From Carallia brachiata (lineage: Eukaryota; Streptophyta; Magnoliopsida; Malpighiales; Rhizophoraceae), in assembly GCA_021464245.1 (NCBI GenBank), contig JADCRB010000027.1, positions 966,736 to 1,030,735 on the forward strand: a stretch of DNA of 64,000 nucleotides. The letters run 5' to 3'. Positions 12,302-23,738 of this stretch are shown here, in pieces (position 1 is the first letter of the stretch; every line of letters starts with the position of its first letter). The position numbers were made by a program, and so were the translations under genes. The notes beneath the pieces were generated by a model. The model saw only the letters and a list, made by a program, of their open reading frames with translations. It ran no database searches and was not told the DNA's origin.

Positions 12302-13221
12302 ATGGCTGGAGAGCTCGTTGGAAAGGCATTTCTCTCGGCTGCAGTGAGCCTTTTGCTCAATAAGATGGCATCTCCGGAAGTGTGGAACTTCTTCAGGGGC
12401 CGAAAACTCGATCAACTACTGAAGAAACTGAAGATCAAAATGATCACTATCAACAAAGTTCTTGATGATGCAGAGGACAAGCAGCACACTGATCCCATTG
12501 TGAAGCAGTGGCAGGATGAGCTTAAAGATGCTGTCTATAAAGCTGAAGACCTCTTGGATGAGATTGAAGTTGAATCTCAAACCACTCTTGACAAGGTGCT
12601 AGATTTTGCCGCCTCTCTGAATCCTTTTAAAACGGAAAAGTTGGAAGATATCCTCGAAACACTTCAACATTTAATCGACCAAATTGATGCCCTCGGTCTG
12701 AAAGATGGGATTGAAAAAACATCATACCAAAGATCAGCGAAGAACTCAATTCCCGATGAACCCGTTATTTATGGCAGGGATGCTGATAAGGAAGCAATAA
12801 TGAAATGGATGCTATCCGATGATGCAAACAACAGTAACCCAAATGTCCTTGCCATTGTGGGCCTAGGTGGGTTGGGTAAAACAACCCTTGCTCAACATGT
12901 CTATGGTGACAGCAGAACAGATGATTGGTTTGATAAGAAATCATGGGTCTCTGTCTCTGAAGAATTCGATGTTCCTAAGCTTAGCGAAGCTATTCTCAAA
13001 GAATTCACCAAGCCATCTTCAAATACCAAAATTCTTGATCAGCCTGAAATTCAATCACAGGATGTTTTAGCAGGAAAGAAATTTTTCCTTGTCTTGGATG
13101 ATGTTTGGAATAAAGATTATCTTATGTGGCAAGATTTGCTGAAATCTTTGACATCTGGGACTAAAGGAAGCAAGATCCTTGTCACGACACGGGATGTAAA
13201 TGTTGCTAAAAACATGCAAAC

Positions 13222-13696
13222 TGTTGAACTTGGTGGTGCTGCAATTGTTAAATTTACGTTTTATGTTCTTGTTTCCTTCCAGAAGTCATCTTTTCTGTTA
13301 TGGCAGTTAAGTAATCTTGCTGGAGGAGTTCTGCAGCCATGTGATTGGCCTCTTTGTAAAAGCTGTCATGTCCTAACAGCTAGTTTAATTTGAATTTAAA
13401 TTTGAATTTAGAAAAGGCTGCAATTATAATAGCTTTTTGTTTGAATCTAATGTACAAACATCTCTATATAATGAGATGAGTTAATCAATGAAAGTTGAGA
13501 GAGAAAGTGGTCAGTTTGTACCTCTAAATGAGTGCCTCTCCCTTGCTGGAATTTCTCTCCAGCAAGCTCTTTTGTTTCTGCTGCAAACACCAAACCAGAG
13601 ACTTTGTCTCTGCTGCAATTTCCAGCAAGCATTGAAGCCATGTTCTGCAACTTTCAGCTTGATTTCCCACCACCAAGCTTCTCAAAAAATCCAACA
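13222..13696 (+). repeat. 5' LTR of the TRIM element
   Basis: Begins TGTTGAAC, ends CCAACA, 475 bp. It lacks 11 bp present near the start of the other LTR. A TATA-like CTATATAATG lies near 13462. Confidence 0.93.
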
Positions 13697-14186
13697 AATG
13701 GTATCAGAGCAGGAAGATCCTCTTGAGACTTACCATGAATGAGAGAAAGAGAGGAAGTTATCACTTGAAAAAGAGTGGAAAAACCTGAGAGTCATCCCAC
13801 TCAAACCAAAAGCAAACAACATGGCTTCTAAGCCATTTTTCTGGCATTTGAAATCTCTCCTCTCATTTTTTCTTGCTTGCTATTGTTCCTTTCTCTAATT
13901 GCAGCAAAAATCAAAGCCTAAAACTCCAAGTTTTTAGGTCTAAAACAACAAAATCCTTTCGTGCAACTTCCAATTTCAGCATTATCTTGTTAGTTACAGT
14001 TTGTGTAGAGGCATCATAGGCCTCATCTTTCAAAAGTTTGAAGAAAGCTTTGTTTTCCAGCAAGTTGCATCCTTTGTGGAGCACATGAAGACCCTCCATT
14101 GTGAGTTCAAGGAGGAGAAAAAGAATGAACTCAGCTTTAAGACCTCCATGGCTTCAGGAGGAGAAATAATGAAGAACAAAAACCTT

Positions 14187-14455
14187 TGAAGACTAGTTTC
14201 TCAACCAGCAAACTTGAAAGCTCCATGTGAGCTAAAAACATTTGAAAGTTGGCTTCAAAAACCAGCAAGTTGAAGGCTCTAGATGAGCCAAATACATTTG
14301 AAGACTGGTTTCCAAAAACCAGAAAAGTTAAAGACTCCAAGTCAATCAAACATCTTTGAAGACTGATCGTAAATCAGAAAATTTGAAGGCAGAAAATCAG
14401 TCAAACATCCTTGAAGACTGGTTTCAAACCACAAAATTTGAGACATGCAAAATAG
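14187..14455 (+). repeat. Tandem imperfect repeats inside the TRIM element
   Basis: About five imperfect units of 50-65 bp, each marked by a core like TTGAAGACTGGTTTC followed by AACCAGCAAG or a variant, near 14187, 14240, 14297, 14355 and 14411. They are non-coding and sit just upstream of the purine tract. Confidence 0.7.
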
Positions 14456-14471
14456 CAGCCCCAAGGAGGAG

Positions 14472-14957
14472 TGTTGAACTTGGTGGTGCTGCCATTTTGC
14501 TGCAATTGTTAAATTTCAGTTTTATGTTCTTGTTTCCCTCCAGAAGTCATCTTTTCTGTTATGACAGTTAAGTAATCTTGCTGGAAGAGTTCTGCAGCCA
14601 TGTGATTGGCCTCTTTGTAAAAGCTGTCATGTCCCAACAGTAAGTTTAATTTGAATTTGAATTTGAATTTGAAAAAGGCTGCAATTATAATAGCTCTTTG
14701 TTTGAATCTAATGTACAAACATCTCTATATAATGAGATGAGTTAATCAATGAAAGTTGAGAGAGAAAGTGGTCAGTTTGTACCTCTAAATGAGTGCCTCT
14801 CCCTTGCTGGAATTTCTCTCCAGCAAGCTCTTTTGTTTCTGCTGCAAACACCAAACCAGAGACTTTGTCTCTGCTGCAATTTCCAGCAAGCATTGAAGCC
14901 ATGTTCTGCAACTTTCAGCTTGATTTCCCACCACCAAGCTTCCCAAAAAATCCAACA
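14472..14957 (+). repeat. 3' LTR of the TRIM element
   Basis: A 486 bp partner of 13222-13696. Its sequence supplies the artificial N terminus of the open frame that runs from 14793 into the CNL gene. Transcripts starting in this LTR could therefore encode a product with the second half of NB-ARC (inference). Confidence 0.93.
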
Positions 14958-16977
14958 CAAACTTCTCCACCTTATCAGCTAGAAAAACTAAACGAAGATG
15001 AGTGCTGGTTATTGTTCGCAAAGCATGCATTCAATGGGACAGGTTCTTCTAGTGCCCATCCGGAATTGGAAAGGATCGGGAGACGACTAATTGAAAATTG
15101 TGATGGCTTACCTTTGGCTGCTAAGGTACTTGGAGGTGCTTTACGGCAGGAAAGAGATCCTAAGAAATGGAGAAAAATACTGGAGAGTGAAACGTGGAAT
15201 TTGTGCAAAAATCGCATATTTGCAATTCTTAAAATGAGTTATCGGTCTCTTCCATCTCATCTAAAACGATGTTTTGCCTATTGTGCAGTGTTTCCTAAGG
15301 ATTATGAATTTAATAAAGAGCAACTAATCCGTTTATGGATGGCAGAAGGCCTTCTAACCCAACCCAAAGTAAACATACACATAGAAAAAGTGGAAAACGA
15401 AGGTGAAGTCTGTTTTGATGATTTGATGTCAAGGTCTTTTTTTCAGCAATCCATGAAAAGGGAATGTTTTGTCATGCATGATCTTATTAATGACTTGGCT
15501 AAATCTATTTCTGGAGAATTTTGGTTCAGAATTGGTGTGGATAGATCATGCGACATATCTGAGAGGATTCGTCACTTATGGGTTGAGAAGAAGCCAGAGG
15601 ATGAAGTCCATAACCAGATCTTCACAATCCAACATTTGCGCACGTTCTTATATACGAGACAATTGCGGTGGCTTGACAATATTCATGAAGAGGAGATGCA
15701 GATTTTTTTGTCAATGTTCACACATCTCAGAGTTCTGTCTTTGTGCTATTATGAAAAGATTGGTTTGCCTGATTCAATTGGCGACTTGATACATTTGCGC
15801 TATTTGAATCTTTTTTACTCATCAATTGAGAGGTTGCCTGATTCTGTTGTCAAGTTGAGTAACTTAGAAATCTTAATCCTGTATAAATGTAAACAACTCG
15901 TGGAGCTGCCAGCCGAAATGTTCAAATTAACCAACTTGCGTCTTCTGGATATTAGAGGAACAAAAGTGAGAAAGATGCCACCAGGTATGGGTAAACTGAA
16001 AAGGCTTAAAGAGTTGGCACATTTCATCGTAGGAAAGGACAGTGATTGCAGCAGCATCAAGGAGTTGGGGGAACTTAATCGCATAAGAGGACGACTTTGT
16101 ATTGATGGACTGAGAAATGTTTCAAAAGTTGAAGAGTCGGCGGAGGCCAATTTGAAGTGCAAGGATAAGCTCAATGAGTTAGAGTTGAGATGGGGTGAGG
16201 AAGATAGTGAAGACTCATTGCATGAAAGAAACGTGCTTGAGAAGTTACAGCCGCACACGAACATCGAACAACTTCAAATTGATGGGTATGGGGGGATGAG
16301 CTTTCCAGACTGGGTTGGAGATTCTTCGTTCTCAAACATGGTGGAATTGAAGCTTATAGGATGTAGATATTGCTAGTCCTTACCACCCCTTGGGCAGTTA
16401 GAATTGTCCATCCCGAAATTTAAATGGCTCTCGGGATGTATCCCTTCTCTCATGAAGTTGGACATATATAATTGTCCATCAGTTGCTGTTAATGTGGATT
16501 GGCTCAAACTATTCCCCAATCTGACAGAGCTCAGCCTTGGTGGTGATGAAGAAGGCAGTTGGTATGAAGAGGTGGAATCTTTCCCACCAGTAAACATGTT
16601 GTTGCCTTCCACTCTCACCTCTCTTGAAATCTGTCTGCTTTCCAAATCTCAAGTCATTGGATAATGAGGGCCTTCAATCCCTCACTTCTCTTAGAAATTT
16701 GGAGATCTATTGGTGCCCCAATGTGCAAGAATTGTGGCTGCCCCCCACTCTCACTTCACTTGCACTGACCCGACTTGAAAATCTGACGTCATTGGATAAC
16801 TGGGGACTTCAACGCCTCACCTCTCTTACACAATTGAGGATCATTAACGGCCCGAAGCTCCAATCCCTTCCAAAAGAAGTGCTACCCTCCTCTCTTCAGC
16901 TCGTAGATATTGTTGAATGTCCTTTACTGGAATTGGGCGAAGATTGGCCTTTCAACCCACCCCGACAATGGTTCTAA

Positions 16978-17760
16978 TTTTGTATTTCTTTGATTTGCTG
17001 CTTTCATCTTCCACTCTCTTCACAAAACATTGCTCTGCTAAGGTAACTCACAAGTAAATCTTCTCTCCTTAACCTCTTTTTTCATTTTTCTTAAACTGTT
17101 GAATATATATCTCCTATACATAGTTTTGTTGCAGTAATGGAGCTGAACCGTTAAACACTACTACTCATTGGCTTTACAGTTCATGGTTATAGATTCCATA
17201 ATCTCGGTCAGATGTTATTGCTTTTTCAGTTTCCACCACCCTGTAATATGCTGCACGCTCAGTATCAGTGATGGAGCACCAGTTCCACGAAGACCCAATT
17301 CCCTCTGTCCAAAGAATGTTGTTCCGCAGATCTATTTGAAGTTTTAATAGCCATGTCATGCTCCGCAGTTGCCATTGAGAGCTGATAACTTGCTGAGACT
17401 CGCTTTGCCGGGGCCTTAACAACAAGAGTTACGGAATGGTAAATTAATTCTATGATTTTCCAATCTTAATGGAATTACGAGTCTCCACAATATGTAGCGA
17501 TGCAAAATTTGCAAGCTTCATTTCTTTAATCCATTACTTCACATTATCTGCTGCAAGAGGCCTTAGCTTTTCATGTTTCGTTTTCTTATTTTAATACCAT
17601 TAAATTCAGAACATATCTTTTGCCATTTCTGCGGTGATTGTGGTTGTGTTAGCACACATTCATAGGGAGTCAAGCAGCTTCATGCTAATTTCTTATAGCA
17701 TGGTTCTTAATCAATAGCAGTTTTGGCATGAAATTTCTTTACAACAATATTCCTCTTGCA
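16978..17760 (+). other. Splice-site-rich stretch between the CNL and the COG6 exon
   Basis: No long open frame was recognised. There is a good donor-like GCTAAG/GTAACT near 17041, an acceptor-like TTTTGTTGCAG near 17135, a donor-like ATG/GTAAAT near 17440 and a strong acceptor TCCTCTTGCAG ending at 17760. CNL genes often have introns in the 3' untranslated region, so these may be 3' leader exons (inference). I looked here for the preceding COG6 exon and did not find it. Confidence 0.45.
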
Positions 17761-18271
17761 GAATAGCGAAAGACCACCTAAGATAGTCCTCATCAACCGT
17801 TTGTGCGCCATCCAACAGCCTCTTTATGGACACGAGATTGCAGCAGAATATGAAGAGAAAATTGGAGCAATGATACAAAATTACCTGCATGCTCTTGTTG
17901 AAAAAGAAGTAGACGCCATTCTGAAAAGATGTGGCTTGTCACAAAAGATGTACCACTTCCAAAGTGCAGTTAACAAGGAGGCGAATACAATCCCCTTGTC
18001 AGACATTGAAGACACATCTCCTGCCTCTCTTTCAGAGTGTTTGAGGGGTTTCTTTGGGCTTATTTTAGGAAGTGAAATCTCTCTTCCTGAGTTTGATCAG
18101 TTGCAAGTTCCAAAGTTGCGTTCTGAGGCTTGCATCAATGTGGCCAGGACGCTGGCTGAAGCTTATGAGCTTATATACTCAGCAATAATGGATCCAAAGA
18201 ATGGCTACTCTGATCCAAAATCACTCGCAAGGCACCCTCCAGACCAAGTAAGGACCATCTTAGGAATATGA
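17761..18271 (+). CDS. COG6: Last exon of COG6 (orphan gene fragment)
   Basis: COG6 is a subunit of the conserved oligomeric Golgi complex, which tethers retrograde transport vesicles at the Golgi. This 170-codon open exon begins after the acceptor CTCTTGCAG and ends at TGA 18269-18271. It matches the C-terminal domain of plant COG6: KIVLINRLCAIQQPL at the start, DTSPASLSECLRGFFGL in the middle, QVPKLRSEACINVARTLAEA, and the invariant end SLARHPPDQVRTILGI. The preceding exons, about three quarters of the protein, are absent; the broken CNL gene lies immediately upstream instead. The exon itself is undamaged, so the duplication is recent, the fragment is still constrained, or it serves as the terminal exon of another transcript. 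A polyadenylation-like AATAATAA lies near 18463. Confidence 0.88.
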
Positions 18272-20191
18272 AGCTTGCGCCACATAATTAGACTTTTCAT
18301 GTATTTGGGGTCTTTTTTTTGTTAAATTCCTCGCAAGTTTTTGGCCGATTTGACATATGTGTTAACATTCAAATTTTGGTCTGGGTAATGGACAAGCTAT
18401 GTATGAATCGCAATTAAGGTTGATTCATAAAGTGAATTATCAGCTCATTTGATTTTACAATGAATAATAATGATCCAAAATTTACATTAAAAGTTCCAGA
18501 ACCGTCGCACTGAGAACCATGGAAGAGTTTCTCTCCAGTTGTCTCATTCATCGGCGCATTCCAAGTGAGTAGGGCTGAAGAGAAGCTTCTTGCATTTCAC
18601 GAGCTAATAGAATAGGAGTCAGACATGCAGTTCAAGGAAGTCTTGCTGAGGAATGCAGGATCAATTAATCAATGACACATTTTACGAATAGAATATATTG
18701 AAATGGCTTTGTTTTGTACAATACACAGTTTAATCTTGCGTTGTATTAAAAAAATAATATTTAATAATTTATTTTTTTTTAATTTTAATTAGTGAATGCA
18801 CATATTACTTTAATTTTATTTGAGGTGGTAGTTCAATGATAAATTGACTTATCTCCACGTTCAGCGTCTTAGATTCGAATCTCAACGTATGCACCTTCTT
18901 GATTACGTGGTTCTTTAGTTAGTAAAGGTTTGTGACTTGCATTTAAAATTAGACTTGTCAATTAAGACATCTGTGGGAGAGGCCCATTTAATTTTACTGA
19001 TATTTGAGTGATGGGTCTAATTCTTATAAAAGTTGTTAAATTAGTTGTTCAAATAAGAATTATTCTAAACCTCACAATGAATCTTTTTTTATAAAAAAGA
19101 AAACCCTTACCAAACATTTTTCTAGCGTAAATTATGCCAAATGAGAGGCTGCAGCAACATTTTAATCGGCATCTATTCAAAATCGAGCAGGACTTAATTA
19201 TCCCGGCTGTATGGTAGTGTTACAAGTTTCAACTTGCAATTAATTTTTTCTTCTGAAGCATAGAAATTGCTGTATACGTCTTACGGTACTGTACATGATA
19301 GGTGGGTAGGCACCCGCATGGTAAATAACCTTGTTCTTAAGGTTTAGTGCAAGCTCAATTTTGGAAATTTTCTTGTAGCTTTTGTACTCTCGGTCGGTGT
19401 CGATTAAAGACAGCAGGAAAGGTTATGTTAACGGAAAGTGGCGGGCTAAAATTGTCTCCTGCCGATTACCTTGTTTACAACCTAGCTTTTTAAACAACTG
19501 CCGGATATGCTTCTTAAGAAAAAAACTTACAAACTTAAAAAATGCAGATATAAATTCTCAATTATTAACGTGTCTTACAAGTTATAAGTGAGAATAGCAT
19601 TAAAGAATTTTTTTCTGCGGATTCCATTTAACAGTATTTAAATAGGATAAGGTTAACGCAAGTTAACATAAAATCTTTATTTTAATCTCCAAATTTTGAA
19701 AATTCTTACTTCCATCCCTGAATTTTATTTTGAAGTGAGAAGGGCTGTGAGAATTACATTCAAAATTTTTATCTTGTTCCTATTTCTTTCTTCTCTTAAT
19801 TAAGAATATATTAGTTTACTCTTAATATAATAATTACATTATATTTTTAGAAAGATATTTAGACAATTTGCTCTATATAATAATAATGAAATATATTTTT
19901 TCCAACTTAATTAGTAATTAATTATTTTATTTTTTAGATAATAATTGTTCAATTGTTTTAATTAAAATTCGGCGAGGGACAATCCCATTCTTATTTGAAG
20001 AAAGGAGAGGAAGACCCATTTATTTATATTTAATTTAATAATAATAATAATATTAAAAAAATCAGGCCAATGTCGTAAAGCCATCTGTCTTGCGGAAACG
20101 TAGCTAATAAGAGTAGCGATTTGGAAGGAAGCAAAAGTGGCTGTCATTGGGTGGGCAAAAAACAACAAAGAAAAGAAAGAAGGAAAGAAAG
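18272..20191. other. Intergenic spacer right of COG6
   Basis: Contains the presumed COG6 3' flank, a SINE-like tract (18822-18985) and AT-rich DNA. A less AT-rich piece at 18490-18660 and another near 19260-19500 have short open frames only and no recognised similarity. Confidence 0.45.
18822..18985 (+). repeat. tRNA-derived SINE-like tract
   Basis: GAGGTGGTAGTTCAATGAT resembles an A-box region, and AGATTCGAATCTC at 18871 is a good polymerase III B box with the expected 35-45 bp spacing. It is not a functional tRNA, because the acceptor stem does not pair. Ends and target duplication are unclear. Confidence 0.45.
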
Positions 20192-23100
20192 ATGGAAGGA
20201 GTAGGGGCCCGATTTGGGCGGTCGTCGACTCGGTACGGACCGGCCACGGTGTTCAGTGGGCCGGTGAGGAAGTGGAAGAAGCGATGGGTCCATGTTTCCC
20301 CTTCTGCGTCTTCATCTTCGTCTACAACTGCTTCTAACAACAACAATCACATCGTCATCAACAACAGCAGCAGCAGCAACAACAACAGCAACAACAACGG
20401 TTCTTCTACTATTAACGGAAATAACGGCTCGCATCTCGTGCTTTACAAGTGGACCCCATTGACCCACAACAGCAGCAGCAGCAACCATAAGGACGCCAAT
20501 TCCAATTCCAATTCCAATTCCAATTCCCATAGTACTAATAATAATACTAATAATAATTCTGTTGGCAATGCCAGTGCCGATGCCAATGGCAATCCCGAGA
20601 AGAAGAGTGATGCCCCCCACCACCACCAGCACCACCAACAGCCCCCTAAGCGTAAATTCAAATACATTCCGGTATTCCCCCCCTCCCCTTCCCCCCAAAT
20701 TTCTCTCTCTGCCCTTTTTCTGTTTCGGATCTGTTTTCATTGGATTCTTTAATACCCTTTTGCGTTTATTTTTGTTTTTGATTTAAATCTGGGGGGTTCT
20801 TGTTTTTTTTGTAAGCCCAAAGTTTGTTCCTTTGTATGCTGATTTTGCTTTTCTGGACGAGTCACCGCGTATCGGTGTTCGATTGCAGGAACTGGGATCT
20901 GGGGTCATCCTGATTACTCGGTAGTTTAGGGTTTTTGTTTTCATGTTATTAAGCTTTAAGATGTTGGCTTTATAGTTTTTGTTTCTAGATTTCAAGGAAG
21001 GAATTTCAATAAATTGTGGGGCTTTGCTAGATTTTAGTCAATCCATGTTTTTTTTTTTTTTTTTTCTTTCTTTTTCAGACTAAGGTACGCGCTAAGTAGC
21101 ATCTCAAACTGGATCTTGGGTTGGATTTATTTTTGGGTACCGAAAGATTTGATGAGAATTTGATTTGCTAATAATAACTCATAGATACAACCAGAATAGA
21201 GTGGCCAGCGAGTTGAATCAATGGCAATAGTTTAGATTTGTTGAGAATGAGAGGATTGTTAAATTTGTAATGAGGAAAGCATGATTGTAGTTTTCTAAAA
21301 GGACTTTGCCAACCTTAGGTCTTTGCACTCCGTAATTTGATTTAACCTTCTGTTGACGTATAGATTTCTTTTATCTAATGCTGGAATGGTTCCTTTTCTC
21401 ATTGATTGGTGTTCAATCTGTTAGGATCTTTATGTTGAAGTTATTTGATTATTTTGTAATTGTTTCTGTTTCTCATAGAAGAGCTAAGATATTGGCTGTG
21501 AAAGTTATGCCGTCTACATGGCCTCATATCACACGTTGAGAAACAAATAAGCCTCTTGCAGAGTATGCCCATTTTTGGCCATGGAAACGGGAGAGATGCA
21601 TGGTTCTTTGTTAAAGCATTAACAGAGATTTCTGTGGAGATTTTTGTAGGCATTTATCTTGTTTTTGTCAAGTAAATTAGTTTATAATAAGATTGTACAT
21701 GCTCTGACAGGTGCCAAACTAATTTTTTCAATAATAAGCTTCGAGGAACTTTAAATCAACACTCATTAATCATTAACTCAGGAACCAATTTTTTGGGCTG
21801 TGTCTTGGCTTCTGTCCGTTGGGTAGCAAATGCAACAGCTTCACCTGTATTTTGATTGCTTAGTTTTATGACTTGATGTTATCCTTGTTCCGATTTATAA
21901 CTTGTCAGTTTTATTGAGGTATAAAGTGGGGAGACAAAGGGAATAAACACCATTTTCTACCATTCTAGTGAACTAGGATTATTTATAAACTCATGCACTC
22001 TATAGTCTGGTTTGCCACAAAAGCACTTGCAACTGCCTTCAATGTAAGTTGCATGGAGATATGAGCACAACTATTTTATCATCCATCAGGTTAAAGTGGC
22101 AACACAAATAAAATAGACACAATTTTTCACCATTTTTCTTGCTTCAAAGACGTGCCTGTACTACAATGTTATGTATTATTACCATGTATCTGACTGAGAA
22201 GAATTTATTCAGTCACACTGCTGTCGTCCCTGTTTTAGCAGAATTCTACTGCTGTAGAAATTTATATTAGGTAGAAATATAGTGAGAGATGAGCAGAGGT
22301 GGAGGGGTTTGTATCACATATTAGAGAATAAAGGATAAAATGTTCGTCATTGTGGAATGCTAAACCTGATGTGGATTTTCTCTCTTTTTCTTTTTTTTGG
22401 TGAAATTGGCATTCACAAATGCATGAAACACACTATTGTTTGTTAATGGGGAAGTGATTGAAACTAAGCTTTTCCTTTGGAATATAGACAATGTGATAGT
22501 GAGTTGGGTAATTTTTTTCCTGATGGTGGAGTACTTTTTTGGCTTCATTTTGTTCACCTCTGTGGAAGGGTCCTTAATAAATATCTGCTGGTCATGATAT
22601 TGAGTCATTGATGGAGAAATGTGCTGCCTAAACACTAAACAAGCTTTAGAGGAAAAGATGACGAAGTCAGAGTGTTACTTTGGAATCAATCTTTACACCG
22701 AATTGTAGCTTTGACATAAATGTTTTCTGAGCTTCTGCCCTTGTTTGTGCTAGTATTGATGAAAACTAAGGACACATGGCTATGGTGGTTACTATGCAAA
22801 GAGATGATATTGTTCTTTCCTCCTGAGAAAGTTAATTTTTCCAACTCACAAAAAGCTAATGATGAAAGTATTAAAATGCATTAAGTAAATTGATGCTAGA
22901 GGCTAATGAAGTAAATTGATGCTTCTGGTACCAGGAGAAAATAAAATGCATTAAGCTAAAACTTTCCAATTGATCACTTCTGCTATTTGATACTCCAGGT
23001 CTATTTGATAGAGCAACAGAAAAAAGAGGCTGAAGAAAATGATGAACAGGTTGAGGATGAAGCTAAACTGAGTGATGATGGCCCTGCATCCAAGAATGAT

Positions 23101-23738
23101 GGTTTTGATGAAAAACCTGACATTAATGACGTACCTATGGAAGAGAATCAGGTGAATGTTTAATCACATTTCAGGCTCATTCAGTTGTTGTTCCTTCTTG
23201 AAACTGTTTTGAGGAAATGGATCCTGTGACAATTTAAAGGCCATTGCTACAGATTGATGCATTTAAGAGATCTGTGTCAAATGTTGTTTGCAATAATTTG
23301 CTTCAGAATTGATGGTTAACTTGTGTACCACTACGTAGTTTTGCACCATTTTTTTGGTCCAATCGTCGATATCAATACACCCATGGTTTCTATACCCTTT
23401 TATTTTTCCTGTGAATGAGATTTGATGGCAAGAAGGATTTTTTATCTGCTAATCTAACTGGGTCTCACAGTTACGGTGTTCATGGTTTTGCACAACACTT
23501 ATTTTGCCCTAAAAAAAAATTGTAGGAATCGAGATGTCTTTGAGGTTCTCTACTTGAGGTTCCATTTAAATTGTTTGCAGCACATCGATTTTAATAGCAG
23601 GATTGATTTTAATTGCAGGATGATAATCGGGTAGTACGGCAAGATCTGAACGAAAGCACTCTAGATTTAAGTTTGGGCTTGAAGGCTCATGATGGTGACT
23701 CAGATTCCTTAGCAGATCAATCCAGGGATGGGCAGTGA
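20192..23738 (+). CDS. Unknown plant protein with Asn-rich middle and C-terminal LxLxL (EAR-like) motif
   Basis: Three exons: 20192-20671, 22999-23151 and 23619-23738, joined in phase 0 through GT/AG introns of 2.3 kb and 0.47 kb, giving about 250 aa. The ATG at 20192 is chosen because the conserved-looking N terminus starts there (MEGVGARFGRSSTRYG, then GPVRKWKKRWVHV near residue 27); the longer upstream frame is only basic leader. The middle is Asn/Ser-rich and His-rich, followed by KRKFKYIP and, from exon 2, VYLIEQQKKEAEEND with an acidic tail. Exon 3 ends QDLNESTLDLSLGLK. LDLSLGL fits the EAR repression motif that recruits TOPLESS-type corepressors (known for other proteins; inferred here). 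The basic N terminus suggests a nuclear protein. I recognise the family as plant-conserved but not by function. Confidence 0.82.
20337..20640 (+). repeat. Trinucleotide-rich coding tract (Asn/Ser/His runs)
   Basis: Runs of AAC, AGC and AAT, an ATTCCA hexamer repeat near 20498-20525 and CAC runs near 20617-20640 encode Asn, Ser and His stretches in exon 1. Such tracts change length readily between alleles. Confidence 0.75.

Larger units (their letters stand above)
13222..14957 (+). mobile_element. TRIM (small non-coding LTR retrotransposon) inside the CNL gene
   Basis: A 1,736 bp element with direct LTRs at 13222-13696 (475 bp) and 14472-14957 (486 bp), both beginning TGTTGAAC and ending CCAACA. 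It has the perfect target duplication CAAAC at 13217-13221 and 14958-14962. A tRNA-Met-type primer site TGGTATCAGAGC starts at 13699, and a purine tract (CAAGGAGGAG) ends at 14471. The internal 775 bp has no gag or pol reading frame, so the element is a terminal-repeat retrotransposon in miniature that depends on proteins from elsewhere. The LTRs differ by an 11 bp indel and about a dozen substitutions. It is inserted in the same orientation as the host gene. Confidence 0.96.
12302..16977 (+). pseudogene. CC-NBS-LRR resistance gene (R13L1/RPP13-like), split by a TRIM element
   Basis: The gene encodes an intracellular immune receptor of the CNL class. The ATG at 12302 starts MAGELVGKAF, a typical Rx-type coiled-coil N terminus with AEDLLDEI near residue 85. 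NB-ARC motifs follow: P-loop GLGGLGKTT near residue 187, kinase-2 FFLVLDDVW near 262, and RNBS-B GSKILVTTRD near 290. The frame is cut at 13221 by a retrotransposon (13222-14957). It resumes at 14963 exactly where it stopped, with GLPLAAKVLGG near 15103, CFAYCAVFPKDY near 15272 and the MHD motif near 15475, then leucine-rich repeats. A TAG at 16374-16376 and a frameshift near 16624 break the LRR region, and the last frame ends at TAA 16975-16977. Without the insert the gene would be about 978 codons, shorter than the 1,200-1,400 usual for this clade, so part of the LRR is also missing. Fragments of NBS or LRR protein remain possible. Confidence 0.93.

Noticed and set aside
13488..13742. Plus-strand frames repeated at 14749-14982
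   Set aside because: They are LTR sequence present in both LTRs of the TRIM element, not genes.
17174..17425. 83-codon minus-strand open frame between the CNL and COG6 segments
   Set aside because: No recognised similarity; the region reads better as plus-strand untranslated or intronic sequence.
20312..20740. Long minus-strand frames opposite the EAR-motif gene
   Set aside because: They are shadows of Asn/Ser trinucleotide tracts and consist of low-complexity Ile/Val/Gly runs.
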